Part shown: positions 33,110 through 44,660 of the stretch, in pieces
Numbering within the stretch: the stretch's first letter is position 1
Layout: each line of letters starts with the position of its first letter
Assembly: GCF_028640845.1 (NCBI RefSeq)
Contig: NC_080540.1
Location: 139,523,420-139,587,419 of the forward strand
Direction of reading: 5' to 3'
Source of the DNA: Ahaetulla prasina
Taxonomy: Eukaryota > Chordata > Lepidosauria > Squamata > Colubridae
Length of the DNA: 64,000 nt
The notes under the pieces: model-generated
Database searches by the model: none
Seen by the model: the letters and a program-made list of their open reading frames with translations, nothing else
Told to the model about the DNA's origin: nothing
Made by a program: the position numbers and the translations under genes

Positions 33110-33418
33110 CAGGGGTGAAATCCAGCAGGTTCTGACAGGTTCTGGAGAACCGGTAGCAGAAATTTTGAGCAGTTCAGAGAACCGGTAGCGGAAATTTTGT
33201 GTAGTTTGAAGAATTGGCAAATACCACCTCTGGCTGGGCCCAGAGTGGGTTGGGAATGGAGATTTTGCACTATCCTTCCCCCAGGAGTGGGGAGGGAATG
33301 GGGATTTTTCAGTAACCTTCCCCTGCCATGCCCAGCAAGCCATGCCCACCAAGCCACACAATGCCCAACAAGCAACACACACAGAACCGGTACTAAAAAA
33401 ATTTGGATTTCACCACTG
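33110..33418. mobile_element. Non-autonomous hAT element, 309 bp
   Basis: Exact 8-bp TSD CCCCTTTC (33102-33109, 33419-33426). Ends CAGGGGTGAAATCCAGC and ATTTCACCACTG. Same family as 2742 and 17465. Confidence 0.9.
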
Positions 33419-33426
33419 CCCCTTTC

Positions 33427-34540
33427 CATATCATCTCCAGGAGTCACAGGGAGCTTAAACATCCCTTGTGAAAAGTACAGCTAAATGTAAAATTACATAT
33501 GATAAATCCATTACACAACAAGCTTTGGATCTTCTGCAGCAGTAGGGCCATCCTCAGTCATACTTCCTTTCTGCTTTCAGGAGCCAAGCTTCTCATGTAT
33601 CATTCTATACAACAGAGGGAAGATTCTATGATAAAAAGGAAGACATATCCCCATTCGGTCATTATGAAGAGTATTGTGAGTGCTGGTAAATGAGCTGTCA
33701 GCACTGGGGCAATATGCTAGGATCCTCCATTCACTCATTTGGCAGCAACTTCACAGGCCTTAATGGGGTTCACTCCAGATTAATTGCATCTAGGTTGATG
33801 ATGGTGCAAATGTGAGTTGACTGGTGAATATGTATAAATAAAACCTGGGATAGAGGCAGCATTGAAAAGAGGTTTTGCAGGCTGCCTATTCAATATGGAT
33901 AACTGCCTGGTGCTGCCAAAAACTTACAAATTGATTACAGGCCTTTCATATATTACTCTATTAATATGCATCCTTAAGCATAGAGTATGTACATTAACTG
34001 TAGAGTGTAATGTATGCCCTCGCTGATTTACAGATTCAGCTCTGCACAATTTCCAATATTATGTGCAGGCAAGGTCTGAAATTCATGCTGTTTTTTTGCA
34101 CGTGGTTCACTCTTTCGTGGACTATGTCCAATAGCCACACTTCATGCACAGCTTCACCATTCATAACCCAGCAATATAGGGCATGATTTACATTCAGGAG
34201 GTCCCAATTCAATTCCTTGACATCTCCAAATAGGGCTGGGAACGATGCCTCTTGGAAACTGATAGTATAAACAATATGAGCTAAAATAGATCTGTGCTCA
34301 GATCTGGTATCTTCTTACGTTCCTATTCAGCTCTTTGGTTCTTATGTTCTGCAGCCATCTGCAAACGTTTGACTTTCTTTTAAAATTCTCTTTTCCGTTA
34401 CGTTGGCATATATATAATTCCCAACCAAGGTGATCAAAAGTCACATAATGTGAATCAGATGATGTTGGATTTTGGCCCAACCATCTGGTGACACCAGTTT
34501 GGTGGGGGCCAATATACTTGATGCATTTAGAACATCTTTT
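33427..34540. other. No feature recognised
   Basis: About 1.1 kb with no supported gene or repeat. Confidence 0.4.
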
Positions 34541-34544
34541 TTTT

Positions 34545-34715
34545 TAATTTGTCACAACAGTATATACAATCATCAACATAAACAATAACCCATCATGAGA
34601 GAAAAAGTATATATAAGTAAAAGTATAAGTAAAAGTATGCATATAATACTATAATGAAGGGAACAATAGGACAGGAACGGTAGGCACTTTTGTGCTCTTA
34701 TGCACGCCCCTTAAA
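34545..34715 (-). mobile_element. CR1-like LINE 3' tail fragment
   Basis: TTTGTCACAACAGTATATAC then AACAATAGGACAGGAACGGT and CTCTTATGCACGCCCCTT: the 3' region of the LINE at 29697, lacking all coding sequence. Confidence 0.85.
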
Positions 34716-35998
34716 ACACTTTGTAAAATTTAAAACGCCCCTTTGTAAACACTTCTATTTGAATCCTTCTCTAGTTGCACATAAGTAGAAGCAGGCATCC
34801 ATTTTTTCCATCCAGTTGGGTCCACAGAGGTTTTGACTTGTGCTGCATCATCTGACGGTGCGTTCAGGAAAAGCGGGACAGTTAAACAAGTTCATCACTA
34901 CAAAGTACCATCGACAGGAAAACAAAACAAAAATCCATTGCGCTGCCAGTCTTCACTAGATTTATTTGCATATATTTCTAATCTTCGAGTTACTTCATTT
35001 TTCCAAACGGTATCTGGGCTATACTTCCCAAGTGAAAGCATCAGTGAGAGCTGACTCATAAGGCCTTGATTACATTGGCTTTTATCCAGCATAAGCTTTA
35101 TAAGTGGTAGTTTCTTCTGCCTTTAAGCATTGTCCGCTATGGTTAGTCGATAGTGTCTTTCTGTTATTTCTTTTAACATTTTATGGTGCAGAGAAGGAGG
35201 AAGCTACAGCAAAGCAGGCAGGAGACCGGGGGGCTATACTGATGAGTTAATATCGGTAATATAAAGAGAAAGATATTTTCAACAATAGACTGCTTAATTC
35301 AAGTAACACTTGAGTAACTAACTCTATAGCTCCATTCAGGCACTTATCATCTGCAGTGCTCAGTGTATGAGAATTCTGGATAATAACCACATACACAGCT
35401 CTCTGATGTCACTGCTGCAGGTATTCAGACATTCAGCAAGAATATCTGCAGCCATGAAGCTAAGATAGGCTCCACATGGGCTACGCTCTACCTAATGCAA
35501 GGTCTTGGCTCAGGTATATGTACAATGGCTGTACTTGGCTGTATGTACTGACTGTATGTACTTGGCTCAGCTGTATGTACAATGCTTCCCTGTGCAGATG
35601 TTCACAGTCCTCACATGAGCGCTTTCAACAGATGACATCATTAAAGCAACATCAACAGGGGGAATGTATCTGGAGTTTCATGTTTAGAGCCTTCTGGATA
35701 ATGGATGTCTGAATGGGGCTTCCGTCTCTTGTTTATGCAGTAAACAACATTGAGTTCATTGTCCACAAAGCATATTTGGCAATAATTTGATTCTGCAGGT
35801 GATTTTAAGACCCATTAAAAACTCTGCATCCATTCTCATTTGCAACTTTCCCTAATATCTGGAATCTCCCAAAAACAAGAATGAAGCGGGAAGAGAGATT
35901 AAACAGAAAAGAGAGAATGGAATGGTAAAACAAGAAAGATAATATGGACGCAAGTCTTGTGGAGAGGAAGAAAGATTAAAACATGGGGGGTAATGAGG
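34716..35998. other. No gene recognised
   Basis: About 1.3 kb. A short local repetition of CTGTATGTAC(TTGGCT) at 35530-35582 is the only structure noted. Confidence 0.4.
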
Positions 35999-36006
35999 GA
36001 TCCAAG

Positions 36007-36243
36007 CAGTGGTGGGTTTCACAGTATGTTACTACCGGGTTTGTGTGCGTGCCTGACTTCAGTGCATGCGCCCAGCCTTCCGCGCATGTGCTTTGCTCTC
36101 ACATGCGCCTTCTGCGCATGCGCCCAGCCTCAAAAACGTGCCTAAATAGGATGGCATAGAGCTGGGGCAGTTAGGCAGGCCCACCTGTGATTTCCGCTAC
36201 CGGTTCGGGAGAACCAGTCCGAACCAGCTGAATACCACCCCTG
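36007..36243. mobile_element. Non-autonomous hAT element, 237 bp
   Basis: TSD GATCCAAG / CATCCAAG (35999-36006, 36244-36251; 7 of 8). Ends CAGTGGTGGGTTTCAC and AATACCACCCCTG; GCATGCGC repeats inside. Confidence 0.82.
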
Positions 36244-36464
36244 CATCCAAGCTTATGGTGGATTCTTAGCAGGCAATAGGGAAGAGAAAGGGACCCATTC
36301 TTTGCTACCTTGACTGTAGCAGGAGAAATTGCGATCTCTATCCTTGAATGGAATAGCCTCAGAGAGAACAGCGGATTATCAGGGAAGAGCTGATAAAATC
36401 TGATCCTTTGAGAAGACAATTTCTCAGGACATCTCCCAAACAGAATATCTCTCAAATCCTATAA

Positions 36465-36646
36465 ATTGGTTTCTTGATGAAGGAATCTTTTCTTTTATGT
36501 ACACTGAGAGCATATGCACCAAGACAAATTCCTTGTGTGTCCAGTCACACTTGACCAATAAAAATTTTATTCTATTCTATTCTATTCTATTCTATTCTAT
36601 TCTATTCTATTCTATTCTATTCTATTCTATTCTATTCTATTCTATT
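36465..36646 (+). mobile_element. CR1/L3-type LINE 3' end with (TTCTA)n tail
   Basis: AAATTCCTTGTGTGTCCAGT then CACACTTGACCAATAAAAAT leads directly into about 15 units of TTCTA (36570-36646). Same element type, opposite orientation, at 44661-45195 and 60824-61010. Confidence 0.85.
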
Positions 36647-36649
36647 CAA

Positions 36650-37204
36650 ACAAGTTGGTTGCCAAATCTTTTACTGCTTTGGGGTGATGGATTCTGAAGG
36701 ACCCCTTCCTTCCCTTCCTGAGCACCTAAGGAACAAAGAAGTGGAAGCGCCTAGCATGAGCAGATTTGAAGCAATTATTTGCCTTACAGGCACAACAGCC
36801 AGACAAATATACAGGCAAACATGGGACTAATTTTAAGCAAATCTAAACTACTGAAATGTAGCTTGCTTGAAGCTGGCTGTTTGTCCTCTCTTATGGAAAG
36901 TAGGGCAGTCTCCTTAAATGTACAATACATTTCAAAAGCTCAATATACCATCCACATCTCTTCCCTCGTTCAGCGACATTGTTGCTGCCACAAAATCTAG
37001 TATAGGTGGCTTAATTTCTCCTTCTGGACTGGGCCTCCCATATACTTTTCCTCAAGTTTTCCAAGCTTTGGTTCTTTTCCTCAGCCAATAACTGGGCAAT
37101 TTCCTCTCTGATAATGCTGCCAATCTCATTGTTTCCCCATTGGTCAAGCTGCCAACTGATGCTCTGGAAGTCTCTGCATCCTACCAGCTGCTCCTTCCCA
37201 GGGT
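36650..37204. other. No feature recognised
   Basis: About 550 bp without a supported feature. Confidence 0.35.
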
Positions 37205-37207
37205 TAG

Positions 37208-37630
37208 TTGTTGTTGTTAGTTGCGAAGTTGTGTCTGACCCATCGCAACCCCATGGACAATGTTCCTCCAGGCCTTCCTATCCTCTACCATCCTCTGGAG
37301 TCCATTTAAGCTCACGCCTACTGCTTCAGTGACTCCATCCAGCCACCTCATTCTCCGTCGTCCCTTTCTTCTTTTGCCCTCAATCTTTCCCGGCATTAGA
37401 CTCTTCTCCAGTGAGTCCTTCCTTCTCATTAGGTGGCCAAAGTATTTCAGTTTCATCTTCAGGATCTGGCCTTCTAAAGAGCAGTCAGGGTTGATCTCCT
37501 CTAGGACTGACTTGTTTGTTCACCTTGCAGTCCAAGGGACTCTCAGGAGTCTTCTTCAGCACCAGAGTTCAAAGGCCTCAATTCTTTGGTGCTCAGTCTT
37601 TCTTATGGTCCAACTTTCACAGTCAGGGTT
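37208..37630 (-). mobile_element. BovB (RTE) LINE 3' fragment
   Basis: The minus strand encodes RTE-type C-terminal sequence: KMKLKYFGHLMRRKDSLEKS, RRKGRRRMRWLDGVTEA and NGLQRMVEDRKAWR, and upstream ENWTIRK and QRIEAFELWCWRR. A frameshift separates the two parts. Very close in order to the copy at 53968. Confidence 0.9.
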
Positions 37631-37711
37631 AGTTACAAAGAGTGGAATCCCAGGAGGGCAGAGCACTGCAGGTAGAAATACTCTGTGCTTTCTCAAATTA
37701 TCTCTCATTAC

Positions 37712-37884
37712 CAGTGGTGGGTTACTACCGGTTCGCCCCGGGTCAGGCGAACCGGTAGTGGTGGCGGGAGACTGTACCCACCCGCCCGGATATCTCTGCG
37801 CTGTGCAGAAGCGCCACACATGCGCGTGAGCACCCCTGCACCCACGAGCAAACCGGTAGCACCCAAAATTAAAACCCACTAGTG
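37712..37884. mobile_element. Non-autonomous hAT element, 173 bp
   Basis: Exact 8-bp TSD CTCATTAC (37704-37711, 37885-37892). Ends CAGTGGTGGGTTACTACC and AAACCCACTAGTG. Closely related to 47997-48167. Confidence 0.9.
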
Positions 37885-37978
37885 CTCATTACTCAGAAGT
37901 AATCTTACTGCCTTCAGCAAGAACCATTCCGTTGGTTCCCAATACTTTTCTTTTCTTTTTTCTTTCTCTCCTTCACTA

Positions 37979-38373
37979 CAGGTAGTCCTCAACTTACAAC
38001 AGTTCATTTAGTGACCATTTGAAGTTACAACAGCACCGGAAAAAGTGACTTATAACTGTTTTTCACACTTATAACTATTGTGGAATCTCCATGGTCATGT
38101 GATCAACATTCAGAGACATGGCAACTAACTCATATTTATGACGGTTGCAGTGTCCCAGAGACATGTGATCCCCTTTTGCGACCTTCCAACAACCAAAGTC
38201 AATGCGGAAGCCAGATTCACTTAACAATCGTGTTACTAATTTAAGAACCACAGTGATTCACTTAACAAATGTGGCGAAAAAAGTCGTAAAATGGGAGAAA
38301 ACTCACTTAGAAATTTCTCACTTGGCAACATAAATTTTGGGCTCAATTGTGGTCATAAGTTGAAGACCACCTG
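37979..38373. mobile_element. Mariner-type MITE, complete 395 bp
   Basis: TA dinucleotides flank (37977-37978 and 38374-38375). Inverted ends CAGGTAGTCCTCAACTTA and AGTTGAAGACCACCTG. Interior contains AAGCCAGATTCACTTAACAA. The TA target and size fit a Tc1/mariner MITE; no transposase. Confidence 0.82.
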
Positions 38374-38375
38374 TA

Positions 38376-39480
38376 CTCCTTCCTCGGGTTTTTAGATATT
38401 TTCTGAGCCAACTCTGCTTCTTTCCGAACTAGTTTCACACCCCTCCATTCACTATCTAGCTTTTGGAGGCCAATCAACTTATAAATCCAAACTTCTAATC
38501 ACCATCACAATCTACTCATTTTTTTCATGAGTACATTTTTCCTTCATCACACTTTAATCTTTGCTTGTTTGCTTGCATCGACTTCCTGGATCTACTTTTA
38601 CAACCCTTTTTCCTTATCCATAATGAATCTGGAGGTGCAGCCTGTTATTCTTAAATTTGGCTAAGCCCAGCTTGCAAACTGCACATCTCCAGACTTTGCT
38701 AAATCAGGACTTGACAGAGAGCCTCACTCTGTTTCTCAGCCCCATCATAAGCTGTAAAGACTTTGTAAGTGGCAGCAGTAGCTCTGCCTCCGTATAATTT
38801 ACTGCAAGGCTATAGTCCATCAGGGGCAGAAAATCATCTTTATCTGTTTAGCAACACGTTCATTAAATAAACACCTTCCTGGCAGCAAGCAATTTCCTCA
38901 AGTGTTTCTATGAAAAATGCCTTCAACCAGATTATGATGGGACATTTTTCACTGGCGGCATCCAGGGGGAAAGACAGAGCTGGAGCAGAAACTCGTTCAT
39001 CTAGCTTAGCTGAAATGCAATTTTAAATGCTTGGTATATCACAGACTCTCGTTGGAGAGACAGCCTGGGTCAGCAGGCCCCAAATCTGATTTACCTTGTT
39101 TATTATTTTGTCTGCTCCCATAGTATGAACTGAATGGGTGATTTGCTGTCTCTGCCATTCTGCCATTCCTCTGCCCTGTTCCAAGGGCTTAGAAACCACC
39201 TGACACAGCCAGTTCAGTTTTCAAACCTGGTTAGACTATCCAAGCTTTGGTCAAGTTTCTTTTGTTTATCAGCTGCTGCTGGAAACATAAGAAAGCTGCC
39301 TGATAACCATCTTAGTCTGTCCTATTGAATACTGGCCAGAATAGGCCCTTCTCCAGCTTTTCAGACAGAGTTTTGTCCTTGATAATGCCAAATTGAAAAT
39401 GCCAAGTATTTGGAATCTTTCATGTGAAATATTCATCTGTCTGTCTCTCTGTCTATTTGCTATCATCTATCCAACACATG
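38376..39480. other. No feature recognised
   Basis: About 1.1 kb without supported features. Confidence 0.4.
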
Positions 39481-39482
39481 AG

Positions 39483-39842
39483 AGGCACACGGTGGCTCAG
39501 TGGCTAAGATGCTGAGCTTGTCGATCGAAAGGTTTGCAGTTCAGCGGTTCGAATCCCTAGTCCCGCGTAACGGGGTAAGCTCCTGTTACTTGTCCCAGCT
39601 TCTGCCAACCTAGCAGTTTGAAAGCACAGAAAAAATGCAAGTAGAAAAATAGGGACCACCTTTGGTGGGAAGGTAACACTGTTCCGTGTGCCTTTGGCGT
39701 TGAGTCATGCCAGCCACATGACCACAGAGGCATCTTCAGACAGCGCTGGCTCTTCGGCTTTGAAACTGAGATGAACACCGCCCCCTAGAGTCGGGAACAA
39801 CTAGCACGCATGTGCGAGGGGAACCTTTACCTTTACCTTTAT
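39483..39842 (+). mobile_element. Sauria SINE, full length
   Basis: A-box-like GGTGGCTCAGTGGCTAAGAT and B-box GGTTCGAATCCC in a tRNA-like head, a conserved core with CTGCCAACCTAGCAGTTTGA, and 3' end AGTCGGGAACAACTAGCACG followed by an (ACCTTT)n tail. Probable imperfect TSD TATCCAACACAT / TATCCAATCCAT. The reference copy for the antisense pieces at 5600 and 55195. Confidence 0.93.
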
Positions 39843-39849
39843 CCAATCC

Positions 39850-40130
39850 ATCTGTCAGAAAAGAAATAGTAAGTCAAATAAATTAAAGGCATGACCTAAG
39901 AAGAAGAAATATAACTAAATTAATTTTCCACTGCCTCCATTCACTGTAGTTCTGTACTTATAAACCATCCTTGCTTTTACTATAACTACTCATCACTTCA
40001 GAAATTCATATTTCTTCCTTAAATTTGTCACAACTTCCCTTTTAAGGTACCCAGCAACTCCACCTATCATGGTTTTTAAGTTTCCTCCTTCCAAATGTCT
40101 ATGGAGATTCTCAGGCATCCAGGTTATGGT
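39850..40130. other. No feature recognised
   Basis: Short spacer. Confidence 0.3.
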
Positions 40131-40437
40131 TGTCCCAAAGGTGCTTTTTCAAGAAGCAGATGGATTTTTTTGTTTTTCTTTGAAGACGTTTCGCTTCTCA
40201 TTCAAGAAGCTTCTTCAGCTCTGACCGAATCATGGAGATTGGAAGGATTTATATTCCTTGCAGCCATCTGTTTGTCTCATCTCTTTCTAAGCATTGCATA
40301 GAATATAAATCCTTCTATTCCCCACCATCCAGTCAGAGCTGCAGAAGCTTCTTGGATGAGAAGTGAAACATCTTCAAAGAAAAACAAGGAAGTCCAGTTG
40401 CCTCTTGGAAAAAGCACCTTTGGGATTTCCTCCTTCC
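40131..40437. mobile_element. Foldback repeat, probably Penelope-like terminal sequence
   Basis: Two inverted copies: 40131-40220 (CCCAAAGGTGCTTTTTCAAG ... GAAGACGTTTCGCTTCTCAT) and 40330-40437 (GGATGAGAAGTGAAACATCT ... AAAAAGCACCTTTGGGA). The GGATGAG..GAAAC block resembles terminal repeats of Neptune-type Penelope elements. No GIY-YIG or reverse transcriptase coding sequence is present. Confidence 0.5.
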
Positions 40438-40639
40438 ATTTTCATGTCTTCAGAAAACACTCATACCCTTACAGCATACTACTCAACTATTTTTTCACCA
40501 GTATCTGCTCATCTTACATTTCCCCTGTTTTCATTTCTTTTGTAAGTCTGCTGTCATCAAACACAAACTGATTTACCCATTTTGGTTTATCACCATTTTG
40601 TAACCCTTGCAATTATTTATTCTACTTTTCTTGACAAAC

Positions 40640-41515
40640 ACCATGTGTTTGTTCTGTGTTAACGTTAACGTTGAGATCCATATCTATGTTGCATTACATA
40701 ATATGTTTAACAGTCGCTGCAAATTGTTCTCAGCCAACAGTACGGCCTCATTGGCATTCAGAACTTCAGATCTCCAACCAATGCATCTCTAATATCCCCA
40801 CAATCATTAATTTTGTATGCATCCATAAATAAACAACCAAGGGAAAACACATATCCTTGTCTTACTCCCAGCTCAATACTGAACCATTTATTAAGCACCC
40901 CATTGATTTTCATGCATCCTTTACTTCCTTCATATATCTCTGTCATCACATTCAATCACTTTCATATTTGTACAATAATTCCAGCCTCTATGTTTTACCA
41001 TGTCTTCTCTAAATTAACAAGTGTACCATAAACCTCACAGTTATATACTTCTCAGTCACCTGCTTTGATGATTGGCATAAAGCCACACTGCATTTCACAG
41101 ATATTGCTCATGGTCCTCTCTTGTACTTTTTCAATTAAAATTCTTTCCAGGCACAGTTAACAAAGCAATTCCCCTGTAGTTTTTGCATTCACTTACTCTC
41201 CCTATTTTCTCTCTGCAAAGGGGAACTGTAACAGCATTCTTCCAATTATCATGCACAGGTTTAGTCTTCACGTACATATTGGATGGGTTTCACAGTCATT
41301 TTTGTAAATAAGCCACATCCATAAGGAAGCCAAGATTTCTTTGGTTACACCATCTAAACCTGCAAATGTACAATTTTCCAATATTCTCACATTGTATTTA
41401 TGGCTTCCTTTTCATCATTTCTTTTCTTAGACTACTATACTTTCTACCATTTGTTTCTGTTTGACACTTTGACATATTCATACATACCTTTAAAAAACTC
41501 TTTTCAGCTTTCTCT
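40640..41515 (-). mobile_element. Old non-LTR LINE fragment (clade uncertain)
   Basis: The minus frame 40758-40955 reads YEGSKGCMKINGVLNKWFSI then ELGVRQGYVFSLGCLFMDA, a reverse transcriptase motif-B region (GVRQG) with FMDA following. Sequence up to ~41515 may continue it upstream, with many stops. RTE- or R4-like by texture; not resolved. Confidence 0.55.
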
Positions 41516-41665
41516 CACTTGAGAAATATGTTATATATGCTTGTTATATCAAGGTATATTGTTGACCTCTCACAAGTGGGCAGCCTACATAGACTTAAAG
41601 CCAAACCAAGCAGAACATGATAACAGAATAACAGAGTTGTAAGGGACCTTGAAGGTCTTCTAGTC

Positions 41666-42439
41666 CAGCGGTCACCAACTGGTGGTCCGTGGACCACTGG
41701 TGGTCCATGAGAAATTTTTGGTGGCCCCCAGAAAAATTATTTGCATTTTTTATATTGCACTAAATCAGGGGTCCTGAAACTACAGCCCCTGGGACAGATA
41801 CGGGCAATGAACGTTTGTGTTGTTGCAGAGAGTCTCCCCCTTCGGGGTCTTCTTGCATGAGTCGGAGGGGACAGAAATTCCAACTTGGGGTTTGCTTCAG
41901 CCTCCTGGTGTGGGGCTTTGGGCGAAGGCTGGGGGGGGAAGAGCCGTTGGTGGCGAAGAGCCAGAGGGCCTCGTTCCAGTGGGACTGCATCATGGCCTGG
42001 AACTGGCTGACCATCTCAGCCCGCTGAGCCTCCAGGCGCTGGTACCTGGCCTTGCACTCCTGCTGGTCTTCCTTCTCTTTGGAAAGCCTATGCTTGTAGT
42101 CCTCAGTGAAGTGCTTCTACTGAGCCTCCTTCTCAGTCAGATCCAATTTGAACTGAGCCAGCTGTTTTGCCAGCTCTTTCTCATGGTGGCTGCTTAGCTC
42201 CAGCAACTGCTTCCTGTTGGGGCCCTAAAGAGCCCTGGCAGGCAGGCGAGGAGTAGCGAGTAGAGACTGGCAAGGTGCCCCTCGACGTGAGTGACATTGA
42301 GTTGGCCACACCCATCCATTCACATGACCACCTTGCCATGCCGACCCAGCCGGTCATTAGGCAGATCATATTAGTGGTCCACGGGATTTAAAATTATGAA
42401 TTTAGTGGTCCCTGAGGTCTGAAAGGTTGGTGACCCCTG
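41666..42439. mobile_element. Non-autonomous hAT element, 774 bp, carrying foreign sequence
   Basis: Exact 8-bp TSD TTCTAGTC (41658-41665, 42440-42447). Ends CAGCGGTCACCAACTGG and GGTTGGTGACCCCTG are inverted repeats. The ends are ordinary hAT, but the interior (about 41820-42230) has a coding texture unlike any MITE nearby. Confidence 0.92.
41900..42222 (-). pseudogene. Captured coiled-coil exon-like fragment
   Basis: On the minus strand, one frame is open except for a TAG at 42117-42119. It is rich in Glu, Lys, Gln and Leu: KQLLELSSHHEKELAKQ, LAQFKLDLTEKEAQ (stop) KHFTEDYKHRL, KEKEDQQECKARYQRLEAQ, RAEMVSQFQAMMQSHWNEA. This is typical of a cytoskeletal or centrosomal coiled coil. The stop replaces what was probably CAG. 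I cannot name the parent gene; a centrosomal protein is a guess only. The frame continues to ~41760 in less protein-like sequence. Captured exons inside non-autonomous DNA transposons are known in plants and some animals. Confidence 0.6.
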
Positions 42440-42719
42440 TTCTAGTCCATTCTGTTCCTGTTCAGGCAGGAAACCCTATCCCATTTCAGACAAGTGGTTG
42501 TCTAATCTCTTCTTAAAAATATCCAGTGTTGGAGCACCCACAACTTCTGGAAGCAAGTTGTTCCACTGATTAATTGTTCTATCTGTCAGGAAATTTCTCC
42601 TTTGGTCTAGTTTGGTCCTCTCTTTGTTTAGTTTCCATCCATTGCTTCTTAGCCTGCCTTCAGGTGCTTTGGAGACTAGGTTCAACCCCTCTTCTTTATG
42701 GGAACTCTTTAGAGAACAA

Positions 42720-43358
42720 TTAAAAAAGTAATGGTGAGTGAAGATAAGCCCAGCTCCAACCATAAAGAAAAAAACCTGTGTACTGATAGGCTCACTCAAC
42801 TTCCAAGCCCCATGCTGAAAGGAACAACCGTGTTTTTAAGGACTTCTGAAATGCTAGTTGAGTTGGGGGCTCTATGATCTTTATGATTCATCCCTAAACA
42901 TTTCATCACTTTAATCTTTAATTCCAACTACTTTGCCAGAGGCTCCTTGTTTAGCCCCTTTCACCCACTTTCAAAAATGTTTTTATTTCCACCAAAAAAT
43001 ATTTTTATTTCTGCATTTTCTCTCCCTTCTTGTTTAATCTTAAGTAGTTCATATTTTCTTTGATTACATTTTTGCAGCTATCTTTTTCTCCCTAGATATT
43101 ATACAATATTACTTGTGCAGGAATTCTTTTTCTTATGTGTATTTTATCTTTATTCATGTCCTTTTTTTACTTTTGATTCTTCATAGCCTTTTTAGCATAA
43201 CTACATTAGCATAGTTTTTCATTATTATAATTCCACACATTTCTGCATTCACTCGGTTCCAAATGGCTTCAAAGTCCTTTTTCATATCCATCTTCTACTA
43301 ATTGCATTGGAAGATTAGTCTTCCATATCATATTTTTAAATATATATTCTCTTGCTAC
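42720..43358. other. No feature recognised
   Basis: About 640 bp of AT-rich sequence. The Lys- and Phe-rich frames are composition artefacts. Confidence 0.35.
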
Positions 43359-43360
43359 TA

Positions 43361-43747
43361 CAGGTAGTACTCAACTTACAGCAGTTGATTTAGTGACCAT
43401 TTGAAGTTATAAGGCACTGAAAAAAGTGACTTATGACCACCTTTCACACTTATGACTGTTGCAGCCTCCCCATCACCATGTGTTCAAAATTCAGATAGAT
43501 GGCAACTGACTCATATTTATGATGATTGCAGTGTCCCAGGGTCATGTGATCATCTTTTGTGAACTTCTGACAAGCAAAGTCAATGGGGAAGCCAGATTCA
43601 TTTAATAACCAAGTTACTAACTTAACAACTGCAGTGATTCACTCAAAAAGTATGGCAAGAAAAGTCTTAAAATGGGAGAAAATTCACTTAACAAATGTCT
43701 CACAACAGACATTCTGGGATCAGTTGTGATAAGTTGAGAACTACCTG
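43361..43747. mobile_element. Mariner-type MITE, second copy
   Basis: Ends CAGGTAGTACTCAACTTA and GTTGAGAACTACCTG. Collinear with 37979-38373 throughout. The left TA is kept; the right one has mutated. Confidence 0.82.
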
Positions 43748-43761
43748 TTTTTACTCTAGGA

Positions 43762-44281
43762 CAGGGGTAGTCAACCTTTTTATACCTACTGCCCACTTTT
43801 GTATCTCTGTTAGTAGTAAAATTTTCTAACCGCCCACCTGTTCCATAGTAATGTGCCATGTATCGTCATCTGCGCATGCCTCTCATGCATCGGGGATTGG
43901 GTTTGGGGGAGCGGGTGCTGGCTACCAGCTCTGCTTGTCTGTTACAGCTGGGTGGTGTGTGGGGAGATGCGCGAGCTATTCTGGGTTGAGCCTCTTTTGT
44001 TTGCGGTTGCACTATAGCGCCATTTAGTTTTACTTATATAACGTGAACTAAACTTATGCGTGGGTGATACAAATAGAATATTTTCAGAAATTTAAATTGT
44101 CACGGGGAATTTTATGAAAACCTAATGAAAATGTTTTTAAGTAATGCTATGAAATTTTTTTAAAAAGTCAATTAAATTAAAAAAAAGAAAAGGGCTTCAG
44201 TATCCGGCAAAACCCCTACTGCCCACCATGAAAGCTGGAACGCCAACTAGTGGGCAATAGGGACCAGGTTGACTACCACTG
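43762..44281. mobile_element. Non-autonomous hAT element, 520 bp
   Basis: Inverted copy of the 8449-8964 element. Ends CAGGGGTAGTCAACCTTT and CAGGTTGACTACCACTG. TSD CTCTAGGA / ATCTAGGA (43754-43761, 44282-44289; 7 of 8). Confidence 0.9.
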
Positions 44282-44289
44282 ATCTAGGA

Positions 44290-44658
44290 TCTTTCACTTT
44301 TTCCTTTTCTTTCATGTCCAGATTTCCCTCGAGATCCACACCTCATGCCAGGTTCAAAGGTAACTCAAAAGTCTTGGGGAGCTGGCCCAAAAAATGGATA
44401 TATGTATAGTATGTGCTTGTTCAGCTATATTAACCAGACATTAAACCTGTATCTTGGTAGGTGTGTTGTAATTTATGCTCATTAACCATTCTAGTTGCTC
44501 TGAATTATCTTGTGGCAATTAATAAAAAGATAAAACATCACTAAAAGCAAAATCAATACACTACAATAAACAACCCTATTACCAGTATGCAAGATGATTG
44601 AATAGTTCTCTAGTTATATGAGAGTTCTACTGTGCCTCATCAATTTTTTTCAAGGCTC
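44290..44658. other. No feature recognised
   Basis: About 370 bp of AT-rich sequence. Confidence 0.35.
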
Positions 44659-44660
44659 AT

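Larger units (their letters stand above)
41620..42705 (-). mobile_element. CR1 LINE 3' end split by a hAT element
   Basis: Antisense CR1 3' signature AGAGTTGTAAGGGACCTTGA at 41632 runs to 41665; after the hAT element it resumes at 42448 and carries the minus-strand coding remnant RRNFLTDRTINQWNNLLPEV. Without the insertion the CR1 fragment is ~310 bp. Confidence 0.88.

Noticed and set aside
32794..33462. 222-codon minus-strand frame
   Set aside because: It crosses a complete hAT element with an 8-bp TSD (33110-33418) and unrelated flanks; no domain.
37260..37829. 189-codon plus-strand frame
   Set aside because: Antisense shadow of the BovB reverse transcriptase tail, continuing into a hAT element.
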